This document shows positions 44,666 through 53,575 of a stretch of 64,000 nucleotides of DNA, piece by piece. The notes below the pieces were generated by a model, which had not been told where the DNA came from, did no database searches, and saw only the letters and a program-made list of their open reading frames with translations. The first letter of the stretch is position 1; every line of letters starts with the position of its first letter. Source of the stretch: CAVQJU01 sp963729215 (lineage in GTDB: Bacteria > Acidobacteriota > Vicinamibacteria > Vicinamibacterales > CAVVIG01); NCBI GenBank assembly GCA_963729215.1, contig CAVSND010000006.1, positions 295,362-359,361 on the forward strand. Reading direction: 5' to 3'. A program made the translations under genes and the position numbers.

Positions 44666-46414
44666 ATGCACGCCTACGATCTCATTCTGACCTTGACCGG
44701 AGGGCTTACCGCCGCCCTCGTGCTCGGCTACGTGACCCAGCGCCTGGGACTCTCCCCTATTGTCGGGTACTTGCTCGCCGGAACGCTTGTCGGGCCGCAT
44801 ACTCCCGGTTTCGTGGCGGACGCCAGCTCGCCGAACAGCTGGCGGAGATCGGCGTCATTCTCCTCATGTTCGGCGTCGGGCTCCAGTTTCACATCGAGGA
44901 GTTGCTGGCAGTGCGCCGGGTGGCTCTGCCTGGCGCCCTCGCGCAGAGCGCCGTGGCCACCGCTCTGGGCGCGTTTCTTGGCCGCGCGGTCGGGTGGGAT
45001 TGGTCGGCGGGAATCGTGTTCGGCATGGCGTTGTCCGTCGCGAGCACGGTGGTACTGGTGCGGGTGCTGGCCGATAACAACGACCTGCATACACCGGGCG
45101 GCCATATCGCCGTCGGCTGGCTGGTGGTCGAAGACGCGTTCACAGTCGTGGCGCTGGTCCTGCTGCCCGCCTTTTTCGGCACGGCGGGCGGCCAGTCGTC
45201 GCTCTGGACCGCGCTGGGGCTCACGGCGATCAAAGTTACGGCTCTCGTCGCCTTCACGGCGGTCGTCGGGACGCGCGTGATTCCCCGCCTGCTCGACTAC
45301 GTCGCCGACACCCGCTCGCGAGAGCTCTTCACGCTGACGGTCCTCGTCATTGCGCTGGGAATTGCCGTGGGCTCGGCGCTCATCTTCAGCGTGTCGATGG
45401 CACTCGGCGCCTTTCTTGCCGGCATGGTCGTGGGGCGATCGCAGTACAGCTTGAGGGCGGCCTCCGACGCGTTGCCCATGCGCGATGCTTTCGCCGTCCT
45501 GTTTTTCGTGTCAGTCGGCATGCTGCTGGATCCGGCTGCGCTCCTGCAGGCGCCCGGCCTGTTCATTGGCGCACTCGCCGTGGTGGTGCTTGGGAAGCCT
45601 CTCGTCGCGCTGGCGATCGTCTGGGTGATGCGCTACCCAATGAAGGTGGCGATGACGGTGGCGGTTGCCCTCGCACAGATCGGCGAGTTCTCCTTCATCC
45701 TGTCGACGATCGGCAGGGACCTGGGAATCTTCACCGTGGCGGCGACGAACACGCTCGTCGCCGCCTCCATGTTGTCGATCGTCCTGAATCCTCTCTTGTA
45801 CCGCGGCGTGGCGCCTGCCGAGCGATGGATCGCGGGGAGGCCAGGGATGTGGCGGTGGATGAACCTCGGCACGTCTCCGCACGCCGATCCGGCGGCACCG
45901 GCAGCGGCGCTCGCGGGGATCTGCGCCTCACCGGGCTGTCGTCGTCGGATACGGCCCCACGGGGCGTACCGTCGTCCGGCTCCTCCGCGACAATCAGATC
46001 GAGCCGACCGTCGTGGAGCTCAACATGGACAGCGTGCGCGGGCTGCAGCGCGAAGGTATCCACGCGGTCTATGGCGATGCGACCAGGCCGGAAGTCCTCA
46101 CCGCGGCGAATGTGGCCTCCGCCGGCAGCCTGATTCTCACGTCCGCCGGTATGGCACTCAGCACCGAGGTCATCCGAGCGGCTCGTCAGTTGAACCCGAA
46201 GCTCCGTGTCCTGGCGCGCGCGGCGTACCTGCGCGATCTACCGGCGCTGAAGCAGGCTGGCGCGGATACGGCGTACTCGGGCGAGGGCGAAGTGGCGCTG
46301 GCATTCATCGAGGACATTTTGGAGACACTTGGCGCCACGCCCGAGCAAATCGAGAGAGGCCGCGCCCGCGCCCACGGTCAATTGTTCGGCGTACAGGACG
46401 ACACAGGCGTCTGA
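44666..46414 (+). CDS. KefB-like cation:proton antiporter with TrkA-N domain, twice frameshifted
   Basis: Membrane transporter of about 582 aa after repair, in the CPA2 family. The membrane part (about residues 1-390) has GYVTQRLGLSPIVGYLLAGTLVGP, LAEIGVILLMFGVGLQFHIEEL and LAQIGEFSFILSTIG. The cytoplasmic end carries a TrkA-N Rossmann domain, VVVGYGPTGRTVVRLL and LNMDSVRGLQREGI, which binds NAD(H) in related Kef systems. Breaks: one C is missing near 44823 (GACGCCAGCTC) and one G is extra in the GGGG run at 45915-45918. The two changes cancel in length. It likely exports potassium or sodium in exchange for protons. Divergent from the MBL gene across a hairpin repeat. Confidence 0.85.
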
Positions 46415-46436
46415 AGCACGCGGCCAGAAGGTCACA

Positions 46437-46566
46437 CGTAGAACGGCTGATTATCACGAAGCCACGAAGGCCACGAAGCCTTCTTTGTACGAAAAGATCT
46501 TCGTGATCTTCGTGTCTTCGTGATGAAAGGACGTTCTGCGTTCTACGTTCTACGTTTCCGTTCTAC
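46437..46566. repeat. Nested hairpin repeat: AACGTAGAACG arms around CACGAAG arms
   Basis: Outer arms CGTAGAACGG (46437-46446) and CCGTTCTAC (46558-46566) enclose inner arms at 46453-46478 (ATCACGAAG, CCACGAAGG, CCACGAAG) and 46499-46524 (CTTCGTGATCTTCGTGTC, TTCGTGAT). The left inner arm is tandem (C)CACGAAG units and the right is its complement. It lies in the convergent space after the Kef gene and its right end overlaps the stop codon of the PQQ gene at 46563. The only clear CACGAAG-type copy in the window. Confidence 0.78.
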
Positions 46567-47831
46567 TGTGCCGGTTCGATGCGCATCACGGTGCCGGTGG
46601 GGGCCGCACCCGCAGACTCGCGTTCCGTCGCGATGTACAGGTTTCCATCGGGCCCCTGCTGGACGTCGCGGATCCGGACGTCGAGCGAGGTCAGGAGTAC
46701 CTCCCGCTGTTCCGCCTGCTGCGGCTTGGGGTTGTTGAAGGACACGCGCCACAGCGCCTTGCCGTTCAGCGCGCCGAGAAACGCGCTGCCCTTCCAGCCC
46801 TTGAAGCGATCGCCCGTGTAAAAGATCAGGCCCGACGGGCTGATCACCGGGTTCCAGAACATCCGCGGGTCGTCCATGCCCTCACGCGTCCACGGATGAT
46901 CGGACACGGGCGTGCCGGTGTAGTTGCGGCCCGTCGACACGAGAGGCCATCCGTAGTTGTGGCCGGGAAACAGAATGTTGATTTCGTCCCCGCCGAGCGG
47001 GCCGATCTCGGATTCCCACAGTTCGCCTGTCTCGGGATGGTAAGCCAGGCCGTACGCATTCCGGTGACCGTAGCTGAAGATCTCCGGAAGGGCTCCCGGG
47101 CGTCCGACGAAAGGATTGTCGGGCGGAATGCTGCCATCGTCACGAAGACGCAGGATCTTGCCGTAGTCGTTGTCCAGGGTCTGCGCCTTCATGCGCTGCG
47201 TGTTGTTCTCGGAACCGTCGCAGCAGTAGCGGTCGCGATCGCCGACGGTCACATACAACGTACCGTCGCGCCCGAACAGCATGCGCCCGGGGTTCGCGCC
47301 GTAACTCTCCCACGCGTCCGACACGAAGATTTCCTGAAAGTCGACGAGTGCGTCGCCGGTCAGCCTGCCCCGGCCCACGGCCATCGTGTTGCCCCGAGGT
47401 CCGTATTTCGGGTACGCGAGGTACACCAGTCGATTCTGCGTAAAACCCGGATGCAGCTCGATGAAGTGCAGCGCATCGGGAGGGTTGTTGGACGGCGGGG
47501 ATCCGGGAGGCGCCGCCGGCGCTTCCCACGCGGACTTTGGCAGCAACACGCCGTCTCTGATGATCCGCAGGCGTCCGGAACGCTCGGCCACGAGAATCGT
47601 GTGCGCATCGGGAAACGCCAGGCTGTACGGGTGAACCAGCCCGCCCGCGATCCGCGTGACGCGAATCCGCTGGCCGGTGGCCGTGTTGAAGGTCTGCGCC
47701 GCGCCGGCCGCGCGCGCCGGCGCCTTGGGCGGTCCCTCGGCCATCAGGACGGGAGGAAGAACAAGCAGCGCTGCGAGAGCGGCAGCGTGCGACAGAGAAA
47801 TAGTGGTCCGCGCGGTCATTGTGAGTCCCAT
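46563..47831 (-). CDS. PQQ-dependent sugar dehydrogenase (soluble aldose type)
   Basis: Exported six-bladed propeller of 422 aa resembling soluble PQQ glucose/aldose dehydrogenase (GdhB/YliI group). Signal peptide of about 30 residues. Diagnostic blades: LVHPYSLAFPDAHTILVAE, GRDGTLYVTVGDRDRYCCDG, GHRNAYGLAYHPETGELWES, GPLGGDEINILFPGHNYGWP and GFAFLG-like SAFLGALNGKALWR; the GHRN and EIGPLGGDE segments bear the PQQ and calcium ligands. It oxidises aldoses in the periplasm and passes electrons to a quinone or cytochrome. Start is the ATG at 47831 or 47819; neither has a strong ribosome site. Confidence 0.9.
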   Translation of the reverse strand: MGLTMTARTTISLSHAAALAALLVLPPVLMAEGPPKAPARAAGAAQTFNTATGQRIRVTRIAGGLVHPYSLAFPDAHTILVAERSGRLRIIRDGVLLPKSAWEAPAAPPGSPPSNNPPDALHFIELHPGFTQNRLVYLAYPKYGPRGNTMAVGRGRLTGDALVDFQEIFVSDAWESYGANPGRMLFGRDGTLYVTVGDRDRYCCDGSENNTQRMKAQTLDNDYGKILRLRDDGSIPPDNPFVGRPGALPEIFSYGHRNAYGLAYHPETGELWESEIGPLGGDEINILFPGHNYGWPLVSTGRNYTGTPVSDHPWTREGMDDPRMFWNPVISPSGLIFYTGDRFKGWKGSAFLGALNGKALWRVSFNNPKPQQAEQREVLLTSLDVRIRDVQQGPDGNLYIATERESAGAAPTGTVMRIEPAQ

Positions 47832-48053
47832 CTGATTGTCGTGTTTGCGTCCGATGGCGAGCGGCGACAGTGTACCTATTTGGATCAGCCGCCCGAAAGG
47901 GCCGCCGACCAGCCGAGGAAACGGCGAAAGTCTAACTCATCCATTGGAAATCGCCTTCGCAAGAAAAAGGGCCAAGGGACAATAGCTTGCGGCCGTTTGC
48001 CGAATTTGCCTATTCCGTGTGGATTTCTACCCGATACACTTGAATAGAGAGAT

Positions 48054-48992
48054 ATGACCTCGAACCTTCGGCGCCTCTATGTCGTGGTGGGCCTGATCGG
48101 CAGCGTGGGCGTCCTGGCGACCCGCGCTCAGGAGGCTCCGAACCAGCCTGTCCAATCGTTTCGGAGCGCCGTCGATGTGGTGACCATCCAGGCATCCGTT
48201 CGAGACGCCCGCGGACACGTCGTCAGTGGTCTGACCACCGGCGATTTCGAGGTCCGCGACAACGGACAAGTCCGGCCGATTCTTTCCCTGCGATCCGATC
48301 GCCAATCGCCGCTCAGCCTGGCGATTCTGGTCGACATGAGCGGCAGCATGCGGATGGGCGCGAAGGTCGCGATGGCGCGCCAGGCGTACGACTCGATCCT
48401 GTCTCAGCTCCGCCAGGGCCAGGACGAGGTGTCGCTCTTTACGTTCGACGCGTCGCTCCACGAGCGACAGGGCTTTACCCGCGACCTCGACAAACTCAAG
48501 GACGCGCTGACAGATTTCCAACCCTTCGGCACGACGTCCCTCTTCGATGCGACCGGCGCGGCGGCGCGCAAGCTTGCAGCCCGGTCGGCCACGCATAAGG
48601 CCATCATCGTCCTCACCGACGGCATCGACACGAGCAGCGCCATGACGGCGCGTGAGGTATCAGGGCTGGCCAGCTCGATCGACGTTCCAGTATTCGTCGT
48701 CGCCACCGTGCCATCGCTGGATCAGCGGTTCATGATGGAGGCCACCGGACGATCGACACCGTCTAACGCGGCAGACCTGCGCGATCTGGCTGAATGGACC
48801 GGCGGACAGTTTGTCTTCGCGAGCACCTTCATCGAGACGGTGGTCGCGGCGTCTGGCCTGGTCGACGGGCTGCGACTGCAATACGTACTCGCCATCGAAG
48901 CCGCGAGCGGCCGGGAGTGGCGGCGCCTCGATGTCCGGGTCAAGCGTCCCTCGACGACCGTGAAGGCCCGAAACGGCTATTTCGCGGGATAG
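48054..48992 (+). CDS. Acidobacterial VWFA-related domain protein
   Basis: Exported protein of 312 aa matching the acidobacterial VWFA-related family (TIGR03436 type): signal peptide to about 25, a beta-sandwich opening FRSAVDVVTIQASVRDARG with VSGLTTGDFEVRDNG, then a von Willebrand A domain with a complete MIDAS (DMSGS at Asp94, Ser96, Ser98; a threonine and LTDGIDTSSA follow). VWA domains bind partner proteins through a metal ion. The C-terminus RRLDVRVKRPSTTVKARNG is usual for the family. GAGAGAT lies before the ATG. Confidence 0.9.
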   Translation: MTSNLRRLYVVVGLIGSVGVLATRAQEAPNQPVQSFRSAVDVVTIQASVRDARGHVVSGLTTGDFEVRDNGQVRPILSLRSDRQSPLSLAILVDMSGSMRMGAKVAMARQAYDSILSQLRQGQDEVSLFTFDASLHERQGFTRDLDKLKDALTDFQPFGTTSLFDATGAAARKLAARSATHKAIIVLTDGIDTSSAMTAREVSGLASSIDVPVFVVATVPSLDQRFMMEATGRSTPSNAADLRDLAEWTGGQFVFASTFIETVVAASGLVDGLRLQYVLAIEAASGREWRRLDVRVKRPSTTVKARNGYFAG

Positions 48993-49080
48993 CGCCGCCG
49001 CGACCTCAGACTTCAACGCAACCAACAGCCCCTCGATAGTCGCGCAGAACCGCGTCCTGGAGAACGCGGAGACGATCATC

Positions 49081-49147
49081 AACGCAGAGATCGCAGAGAT
49101 CGCGGAGGATTCTTATTCTTCTCTGCGATCTCCGCGATCTCTGCGTT
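49081..49147. repeat. AACGCAGAGATCGC hairpin repeat, copy 3
   Basis: Left arm 49081-49108 and right arm about 49120-49147 (CTCTGCGATCTCCGCGATCT ending in CTGCGTT) are nearly exact complements around an AT-rich loop. It lies in the 342-nt spacer between the VWFA gene and the gene at 49335, both plus strand; nothing else was recognised in that spacer. It is the most regular of the three copies. Confidence 0.82.
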
Positions 49148-49334
49148 AGTACGTCTCGGCGTGCTCTCAGTGCGCGGGCGGGCGGACAGCCGGCGTCGCG
49201 AGCTCGCTCCGCTTCTGTGCTGGAACAGCTCGACCATTGATCACAGGCCGGACTTGCTTTTCTGTATTGATCGATTTGTCCCCGCGCACTAGCATCGAGA
49301 TCGCGGCGGGTCTGACAGAAAACAGGAGGGCCAC

Positions 49335-49976
49335 ATGTCTCAACGCTCCTTTGTAACGATCGTTACCAGTATTGCCATGATCGCCGGGTGGGCGGTGGGC
49401 GCGGCCGCGCAGGAGGAAGGCGTCAAGCAGATCGAGCAGCTGATCAAGAAAGCTCGCGCCGAAGTGGAGTCGATTAACGAGGCGAAACAACAGCTGCAGA
49501 AGACGATGACCGCGTACAACACGGTGCTCTCCCCGGACGCCAAGGATCGCCGCGATTCATACAAGCAACTTCAGAAGGAAATGGCCACGTCGGAAAAGAA
49601 ACGGGCCGAGGTGAAATCCCGCCACGATGAAATGAAAGGCGAGGCCGAGAAGTTGTTCGCGAGCTGGCAGAGCTCGACAGCCGCCATCCAGAGCCCGGAG
49701 CTTCGCCAGAAAAGTGAAGCGCGCCTGACGAAGTCACGGGAACGGTTCGCCGAGATCCAGACGGCCGGCCAGGGCGCCTCGGATCTCTACGGACCGTTCA
49801 TGAAGACGCTCCAGGACCAGGTGACGTACCTGGGACACGATCTCAATCCGGGCGCGGTCAGCAGCCTCAAGCCGGAGGCGGACAAGCTGAACGCCAGCGC
49901 CACGGAGTTATACGCGGCGATCGACAAGGTGACGATGGCCGCCAACAACAACATCAGCCGGTTGAGCGCGGAGTAG
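49335..49976 (+). CDS. Exported coiled-coil protein (DUF2959-like)
   Basis: Protein of 213 aa with a signal peptide to about 25 and a long alpha-helical body rich in Lys/Glu/Gln: QIEQLIKKARAEVESINEAK, MATSEKKRAEVKSRHDEMK, and a distal YLGHDLNPGAVSSLKPEADK block. This looks like the DUF2959 family, exported helical proteins of unknown function, sometimes compared to phage-shock or vesicle proteins. AGGAGG lies before the ATG. Followed by a HAD lipoprotein 34 nt downstream, so likely cotranscribed. Confidence 0.8.
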   Translation: MSQRSFVTIVTSIAMIAGWAVGAAAQEEGVKQIEQLIKKARAEVESINEAKQQLQKTMTAYNTVLSPDAKDRRDSYKQLQKEMATSEKKRAEVKSRHDEMKGEAEKLFASWQSSTAAIQSPELRQKSEARLTKSRERFAEIQTAGQGASDLYGPFMKTLQDQVTYLGHDLNPGAVSSLKPEADKLNASATELYAAIDKVTMAANNNISRLSAE

Positions 49977-50009
49977 GGATACCCGGATCGGCGAGCTGCT
50001 CGACAGACG

Positions 50010-51050
50010 ATGAATCGGTCGCTACAGTGCTGGAGCGTGGTCGTCCTGTGGCTGTTCCTGGCAACAGGCTGCAGCAGGGAGTCCACGCCCGGTCCCCCAC
50101 CGGCGCCGGCATCCGTACAGCCCGCCGATCCGCTGCCGTCCTGGAATGAGGGAGCGGCGAGAAAGTCGATCATCGATTTCGTCGCTCGTGTCACGCGCGA
50201 GGGCGGACCGGACTTCGTGCCCGTGCCGGAACGGGTGGCGACCTTCGACAACGACGGCACGCTCTGGTCGGAGAAGCCGGTACCCTTCCAGGTGATGTTC
50301 GCCTTCGATCGCGTGAAGGCCCTCGCCCCGCAGCATCCCGAATGGAGGACCCGCGAGCCCTTCGCCTCGCTCCTCAAAGGCGACATGGCCGCCGTGGCTG
50401 CGAGCGGCGAAAAAGGCGTGCTCGCCATCATGGCCGCGACCCATACGGGGATGACGACCGACGAATTCTCGGCCCTCGTCCGGGACTGGATCGCCGCGGC
50501 GACGCATCCGCAGACGGGACGGCTGCTCACCGGGATGGTGTACCAACCGATGCTGGAAGTGCTGGCCTACCTGCGCGCCAATGGGTTCAAGACCTTTATC
50601 GTCTCTGGCGGCGGCGTCGAATTCATGCGGCCATGGACCGAACGCGTATACGGCATTCCGCCCGAACAAGTCGTCGGGAGCAGCGGCAAGCTGAAGCTCG
50701 AGGTCAGGAACGGCGCGCCCGTGCTGATCAAGCTGCCCGAGATCGACCTGGTCGATGACAAGGACGGCAAGCCGGTCGGCATTCAGAGACAGATCGGCCG
50801 TCGTCCGATCGCGGCCTTCGGCAACTCCGACGGCGACCTCCAGATGCTGCAATGGGCGATGGCCGGGACGGGCGCGCGCTTCGCGCTCTTCGTCCACCAC
50901 GACGATGCGGCGCGGGAATTCGCGTATGACCGCGCGGACAGGCTGCAACAGTTCGACAAAGGGTGGGATGAAGCGGTGGCGAGGGGCTGGACCGTCGTGA
51001 GCATGAAAGCCGACTGGAAGACGGTGTTTCCCGCTGCGCCGGGAAAATAG
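50010..51050 (+). CDS. HAD-family phosphatase lipoprotein
   Basis: Protein of 346 aa anchored by a lipobox (FLATGC, Cys21). The haloacid dehalogenase core has the nucleophile motif VATFDNDGTLW (Asp80, Asp82), the second motif FIVSGGG, and the acid motif IAAFGNSDGDLQM. The layout is that of exported phosphoserine-phosphatase-like HAD enzymes that dephosphorylate small substrates. Follows the DUF2959-like gene on the same strand with 34 nt between, and converges with the TPR/DUF2914 gene 18 nt away. Confidence 0.88.
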   Translation: MNRSLQCWSVVVLWLFLATGCSRESTPGPPPAPASVQPADPLPSWNEGAARKSIIDFVARVTREGGPDFVPVPERVATFDNDGTLWSEKPVPFQVMFAFDRVKALAPQHPEWRTREPFASLLKGDMAAVAASGEKGVLAIMAATHTGMTTDEFSALVRDWIAAATHPQTGRLLTGMVYQPMLEVLAYLRANGFKTFIVSGGGVEFMRPWTERVYGIPPEQVVGSSGKLKLEVRNGAPVLIKLPEIDLVDDKDGKPVGIQRQIGRRPIAAFGNSDGDLQMLQWAMAGTGARFALFVHHDDAAREFAYDRADRLQQFDKGWDEAVARGWTVVSMKADWKTVFPAAPGK

Positions 51051-51068
51051 AGTGACGGGTGAATACGC

Positions 51069-52049
51069 TCACCGCACGGTGAACCGCTGTTCGCGCAGCA
51101 GTTGGCCATCCGCGCTCCTCACTTCCAGCCGCCAGTCACCTTCGTCCACGGTCAACCGGCTGTACGTGCGATAGCCTTCGGTCGCGTTTGCCTCAATCCT
51201 CAGCATCACGGATTGGCGGAGCGTGTCTCCGTGATACCAGCGATGCAATACCGCCGTGTCGCGCGCGGACTTGATTCGCGTGTACAACACCATCGATCCC
51301 GGCGCCGCCGACTGACCCACCGGATCGCAGCGCCAGGTGCTGCCGCTCGCCGAGAACGTGCGGCAGACCTGCGCCGTGATGATGTCCGGCTTGTCAGTGG
51401 CGGGCGTTCGACTATCACGCCGAGGCGCGGCCGTCGGCGGGCTCGCGTGTTCGACGGGGGCAGGTTTGGCGGGTGGCGCCACAACTCGCGGCGGCATTGC
51501 TTTGGCGGGTTGCGTTACCGCGGGCGTCGGCGCCGGTCCGGACGCGTCGTAGGACGACCACGGCCGCAGCACGAGGAGCACGGCGGCCACGAGGACCACG
51601 GCTCCGGCCGCGATCCATGCGACCGGGCGTGACGCTCTGGCTGGAGATGGAAGCGCCGCGGCGTTCACTTCCCGCCTGATGTCCGGCGTTGGTGTGATTG
51701 GCGTGATGACGGCGGGCGGTCCCTCGATCGACAGGCCGCGCGCGCGGCAGAAGTCTTCGAGGTTCTGCCGGCTGGCCACAACCATCGGATGGTCGGACGG
51801 AAGCGCCGCCGCCGCAATGGCAGCGCCCCGCCGGTAGAGCCTCTCGGCCTCGCCCGAGCGTCCGGTCATTTCGGCGATAACGGCCAGGTTGTTCAGGGTG
51901 TTGGCGAGATCCGGATGGAGCGGGCCCAGTTCTTCTTCCTGAATACGCGCGGCATTTCTCAGCAACAGATCAGCAGACGCAAAATCGCCAGCCGCCTTGG
52001 CACTCTCCGCCTGATCGAGCAAGTGACGAGCGTTGGACTGTTCAGTCAT
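51069..52049 (-). CDS. TPR and DUF2914-like membrane protein
   Basis: Protein of 326 aa. Residues about 5-110 form TPR repeats (LGPLHPDLANTLNNLAVIAE, GRSGEAERLYRRGAAIA). A transmembrane helix (about 143-160, VAWIAAGAVVLVAAVLLVL) follows, then a Pro/Ala linker and a C-terminal domain of about 100 residues with VCRTFSASGSTWRCDPVG, LHRWYHGDTLRQSVMLRIEA and VDEGDWRLEVRSADGQLL. The last domain resembles DUF2914, seen in other exported or membrane proteins; its role is unknown. The topology would put TPRs inside and the DUF2914-like part outside. Confidence 0.8.
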   Translation of the reverse strand: MTEQSNARHLLDQAESAKAAGDFASADLLLRNAARIQEEELGPLHPDLANTLNNLAVIAEMTGRSGEAERLYRRGAAIAAAALPSDHPMVVASRQNLEDFCRARGLSIEGPPAVITPITPTPDIRREVNAAALPSPARASRPVAWIAAGAVVLVAAVLLVLRPWSSYDASGPAPTPAVTQPAKAMPPRVVAPPAKPAPVEHASPPTAAPRRDSRTPATDKPDIITAQVCRTFSASGSTWRCDPVGQSAAPGSMVLYTRIKSARDTAVLHRWYHGDTLRQSVMLRIEANATEGYRTYSRLTVDEGDWRLEVRSADGQLLREQRFTVR

Positions 52050-52444
52050 CGAGCCTCAGTCGCGTCCTCCGATCCGTCGGACAGCCCTCCGATTGTAGAC
52101 GACAGTCCTGCGTCGATCGTGCCGCGGACGGTTCGGTTTCGACAGAACTGTGACGAACATGACGGTACGGAACGCCGTTCTTTGCGAGTCACAGCAGAGC
52201 TGGAAGTCAGCCGGCCCGACATTTTGTCGATTGCGTGCGCCGCGCGCGAAGCCTGCCGGCGTTGGCGTGGACCTTGCCTCCACGCAGCGCGACTGTGCTT
52301 GCGGCGGCCATCGGACGGCGCGGCCCGGCTCAGCAAAACCTTGAATCTATTGCGTTTCGAAGACGCCTCCAGTCCGGCGCGCGTCATCGACCCGCGTCGT
52401 CGGCGCACGAGCCATGGGCTCTTTGTGGAAATCGCGGAGGACTA
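52050..52444. other. Divergent spacer without a recognised gene
   Basis: 395 nt between the gene starting at 52049 (minus) and the one at 52445 (plus). Open frames cross it but give no recognisable protein, hydrophobic signal or conserved motif, and I see no strong palindrome. It must hold promoters for both genes. Confidence 0.45.
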
Positions 52445-53455
52445 ATGCGCAATTACCCTGAACAGGCCCGCCGCCGAAGGTGGAACGGCAGGAGCGCGAG
52501 GCGCTCATGGGTAATCGCGCTGACGACGCTGTTGGCGGTGGGGCTGTATAGCCGGGCGCCGGCCGGTCAATCGAACCCGTCGGGCATTGCCAGCGCGACC
52601 GGATCCACGCCGTTGAACGTGATCACCTGGAACATCCATATCAACGACAACTCGGAAGCGCACGCGCGACAGGCGATGGACCTTCTGCTCGCGACGACTC
52701 CGCAGCCGGAAGTGATCGTGATCCAGGAGGCATACCAGCAATGGTTTTCCACCTACATCGACGAGCTGCAGCGCCAGACCGGCCGCACGTGGCACGGCGT
52801 GTTCGCGACGCACTGCGCGCCGGGCAACTGGAGTGGTAGCGCGTGCACGACGGCGTGGTACCAGGGCATCGGCATCTTCACCACCCACACGATCACGAGC
52901 TCGAGCTCGACGATGTTTCCTTTCTCGGACTGCTGGACGTCGGCGAGAGCCGGACTGCGGGCGGCGATCGACGTCGCCGGCGCCACCGTCCAGGTCTTCA
53001 CGACCCATCTCCAGACCGGTGGATGCTCGAACGACGCGCAGGCGCCATACAACTCGATGAGCCAGCTCAAGTCATGGGCGAACAATTACTCGAAGCCGCA
53101 GATCGTGGCCGGCGACTTCAATGCCGACATGAACCGGATCGACACGACGCTCGGCATGCTTCCCAACTTCGTCGATTCGTGGGCGACCATCGGCTCCGGC
53201 CGGGGGTTCTCCGCGTTCACGCCGACGCCGACGATGAAGCTTGACTACTGGTTCGCGGACGCGAGCGGCGGCGCCAGGCCGACGTCCACCGCTGTCGTGA
53301 CCTCGACAGGATCGACATCCGACCACTTTCCCGTCCAAGCGACCTTCGCCATTCAGTCGTCCGGCGTATCGCCGCCCGGCGTATCGCCGCCGCCCGTCAC
53401 GGGCCTGCGGTTCATAGCCATGCGTTCTGAGTTGGGGTTCAACGCGGGGTCATAA
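52445..53455 (+). CDS. Exported endonuclease/exonuclease/phosphatase-family protein
   Basis: Protein of 336 aa. A basic N-terminus and signal peptide (to about APAGQ) lead to an EEP domain with NVITWNIHIND, the catalytic VIVIQEA, FTTHLQTGG, VAGDFNADM (Asn/Asp) and STSDHFPVQ (Asp/His). Such enzymes cut DNA, RNA or phosphate esters with divalent metal. GGAGG is 4 nt before the ATG, which decides this start. After a proline linker (GVSPPGVSPPPVTG) the chain ends abruptly in a run without features, just before a repeat block, so a C-terminal domain may be missing. Confidence 0.88.
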   Translation: MRNYPEQARRRRWNGRSARRSWVIALTTLLAVGLYSRAPAGQSNPSGIASATGSTPLNVITWNIHINDNSEAHARQAMDLLLATTPQPEVIVIQEAYQQWFSTYIDELQRQTGRTWHGVFATHCAPGNWSGSACTTAWYQGIGIFTTHTITSSSSTMFPFSDCWTSARAGLRAAIDVAGATVQVFTTHLQTGGCSNDAQAPYNSMSQLKSWANNYSKPQIVAGDFNADMNRIDTTLGMLPNFVDSWATIGSGRGFSAFTPTPTMKLDYWFADASGGARPTSTAVVTSTGSTSDHFPVQATFAIQSSGVSPPGVSPPPVTGLRFIAMRSELGFNAGS

Positions 53456-53501
53456 AAACAGCACCAGAGTTTTTTGTGTCGCGGGCATGACGCAAATGCA
53501 A

Positions 53502-53575
53502 AACGAAGAATTACTCCAGCATTCTTCGTTCTACGTTTGACGTTTTACGTTCAGGCTGCGTTCTTCAGCAGCCTG
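53502..53575. repeat. Composite terminator-like repeat, AACGTAGAACG family
   Basis: AACGAAGAAT (53502-53511) pairs with ATTCTTCGTT (53521-53530); then CTACGTTTGACGTTTTACGTTC units run into a stem of CAGGCTGC (53552-53559) and GCAGCCTG (53568-53575) that touches the stop codon of the minus-strand gene at 53576. The arrangement repeats that at 1-140. On the minus strand the order is stop, hairpin, AACG-unit tail, hairpin. Confidence 0.75.

Noticed and set aside
31278..46414. Programmed ribosomal frameshifting as the cause of the breaks
   Set aside because: The break sites share no common slippery heptamer or downstream structure, the affected genes are unrelated, and length changes in homopolymers explain nearly all. 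Not excluded, but not supported.
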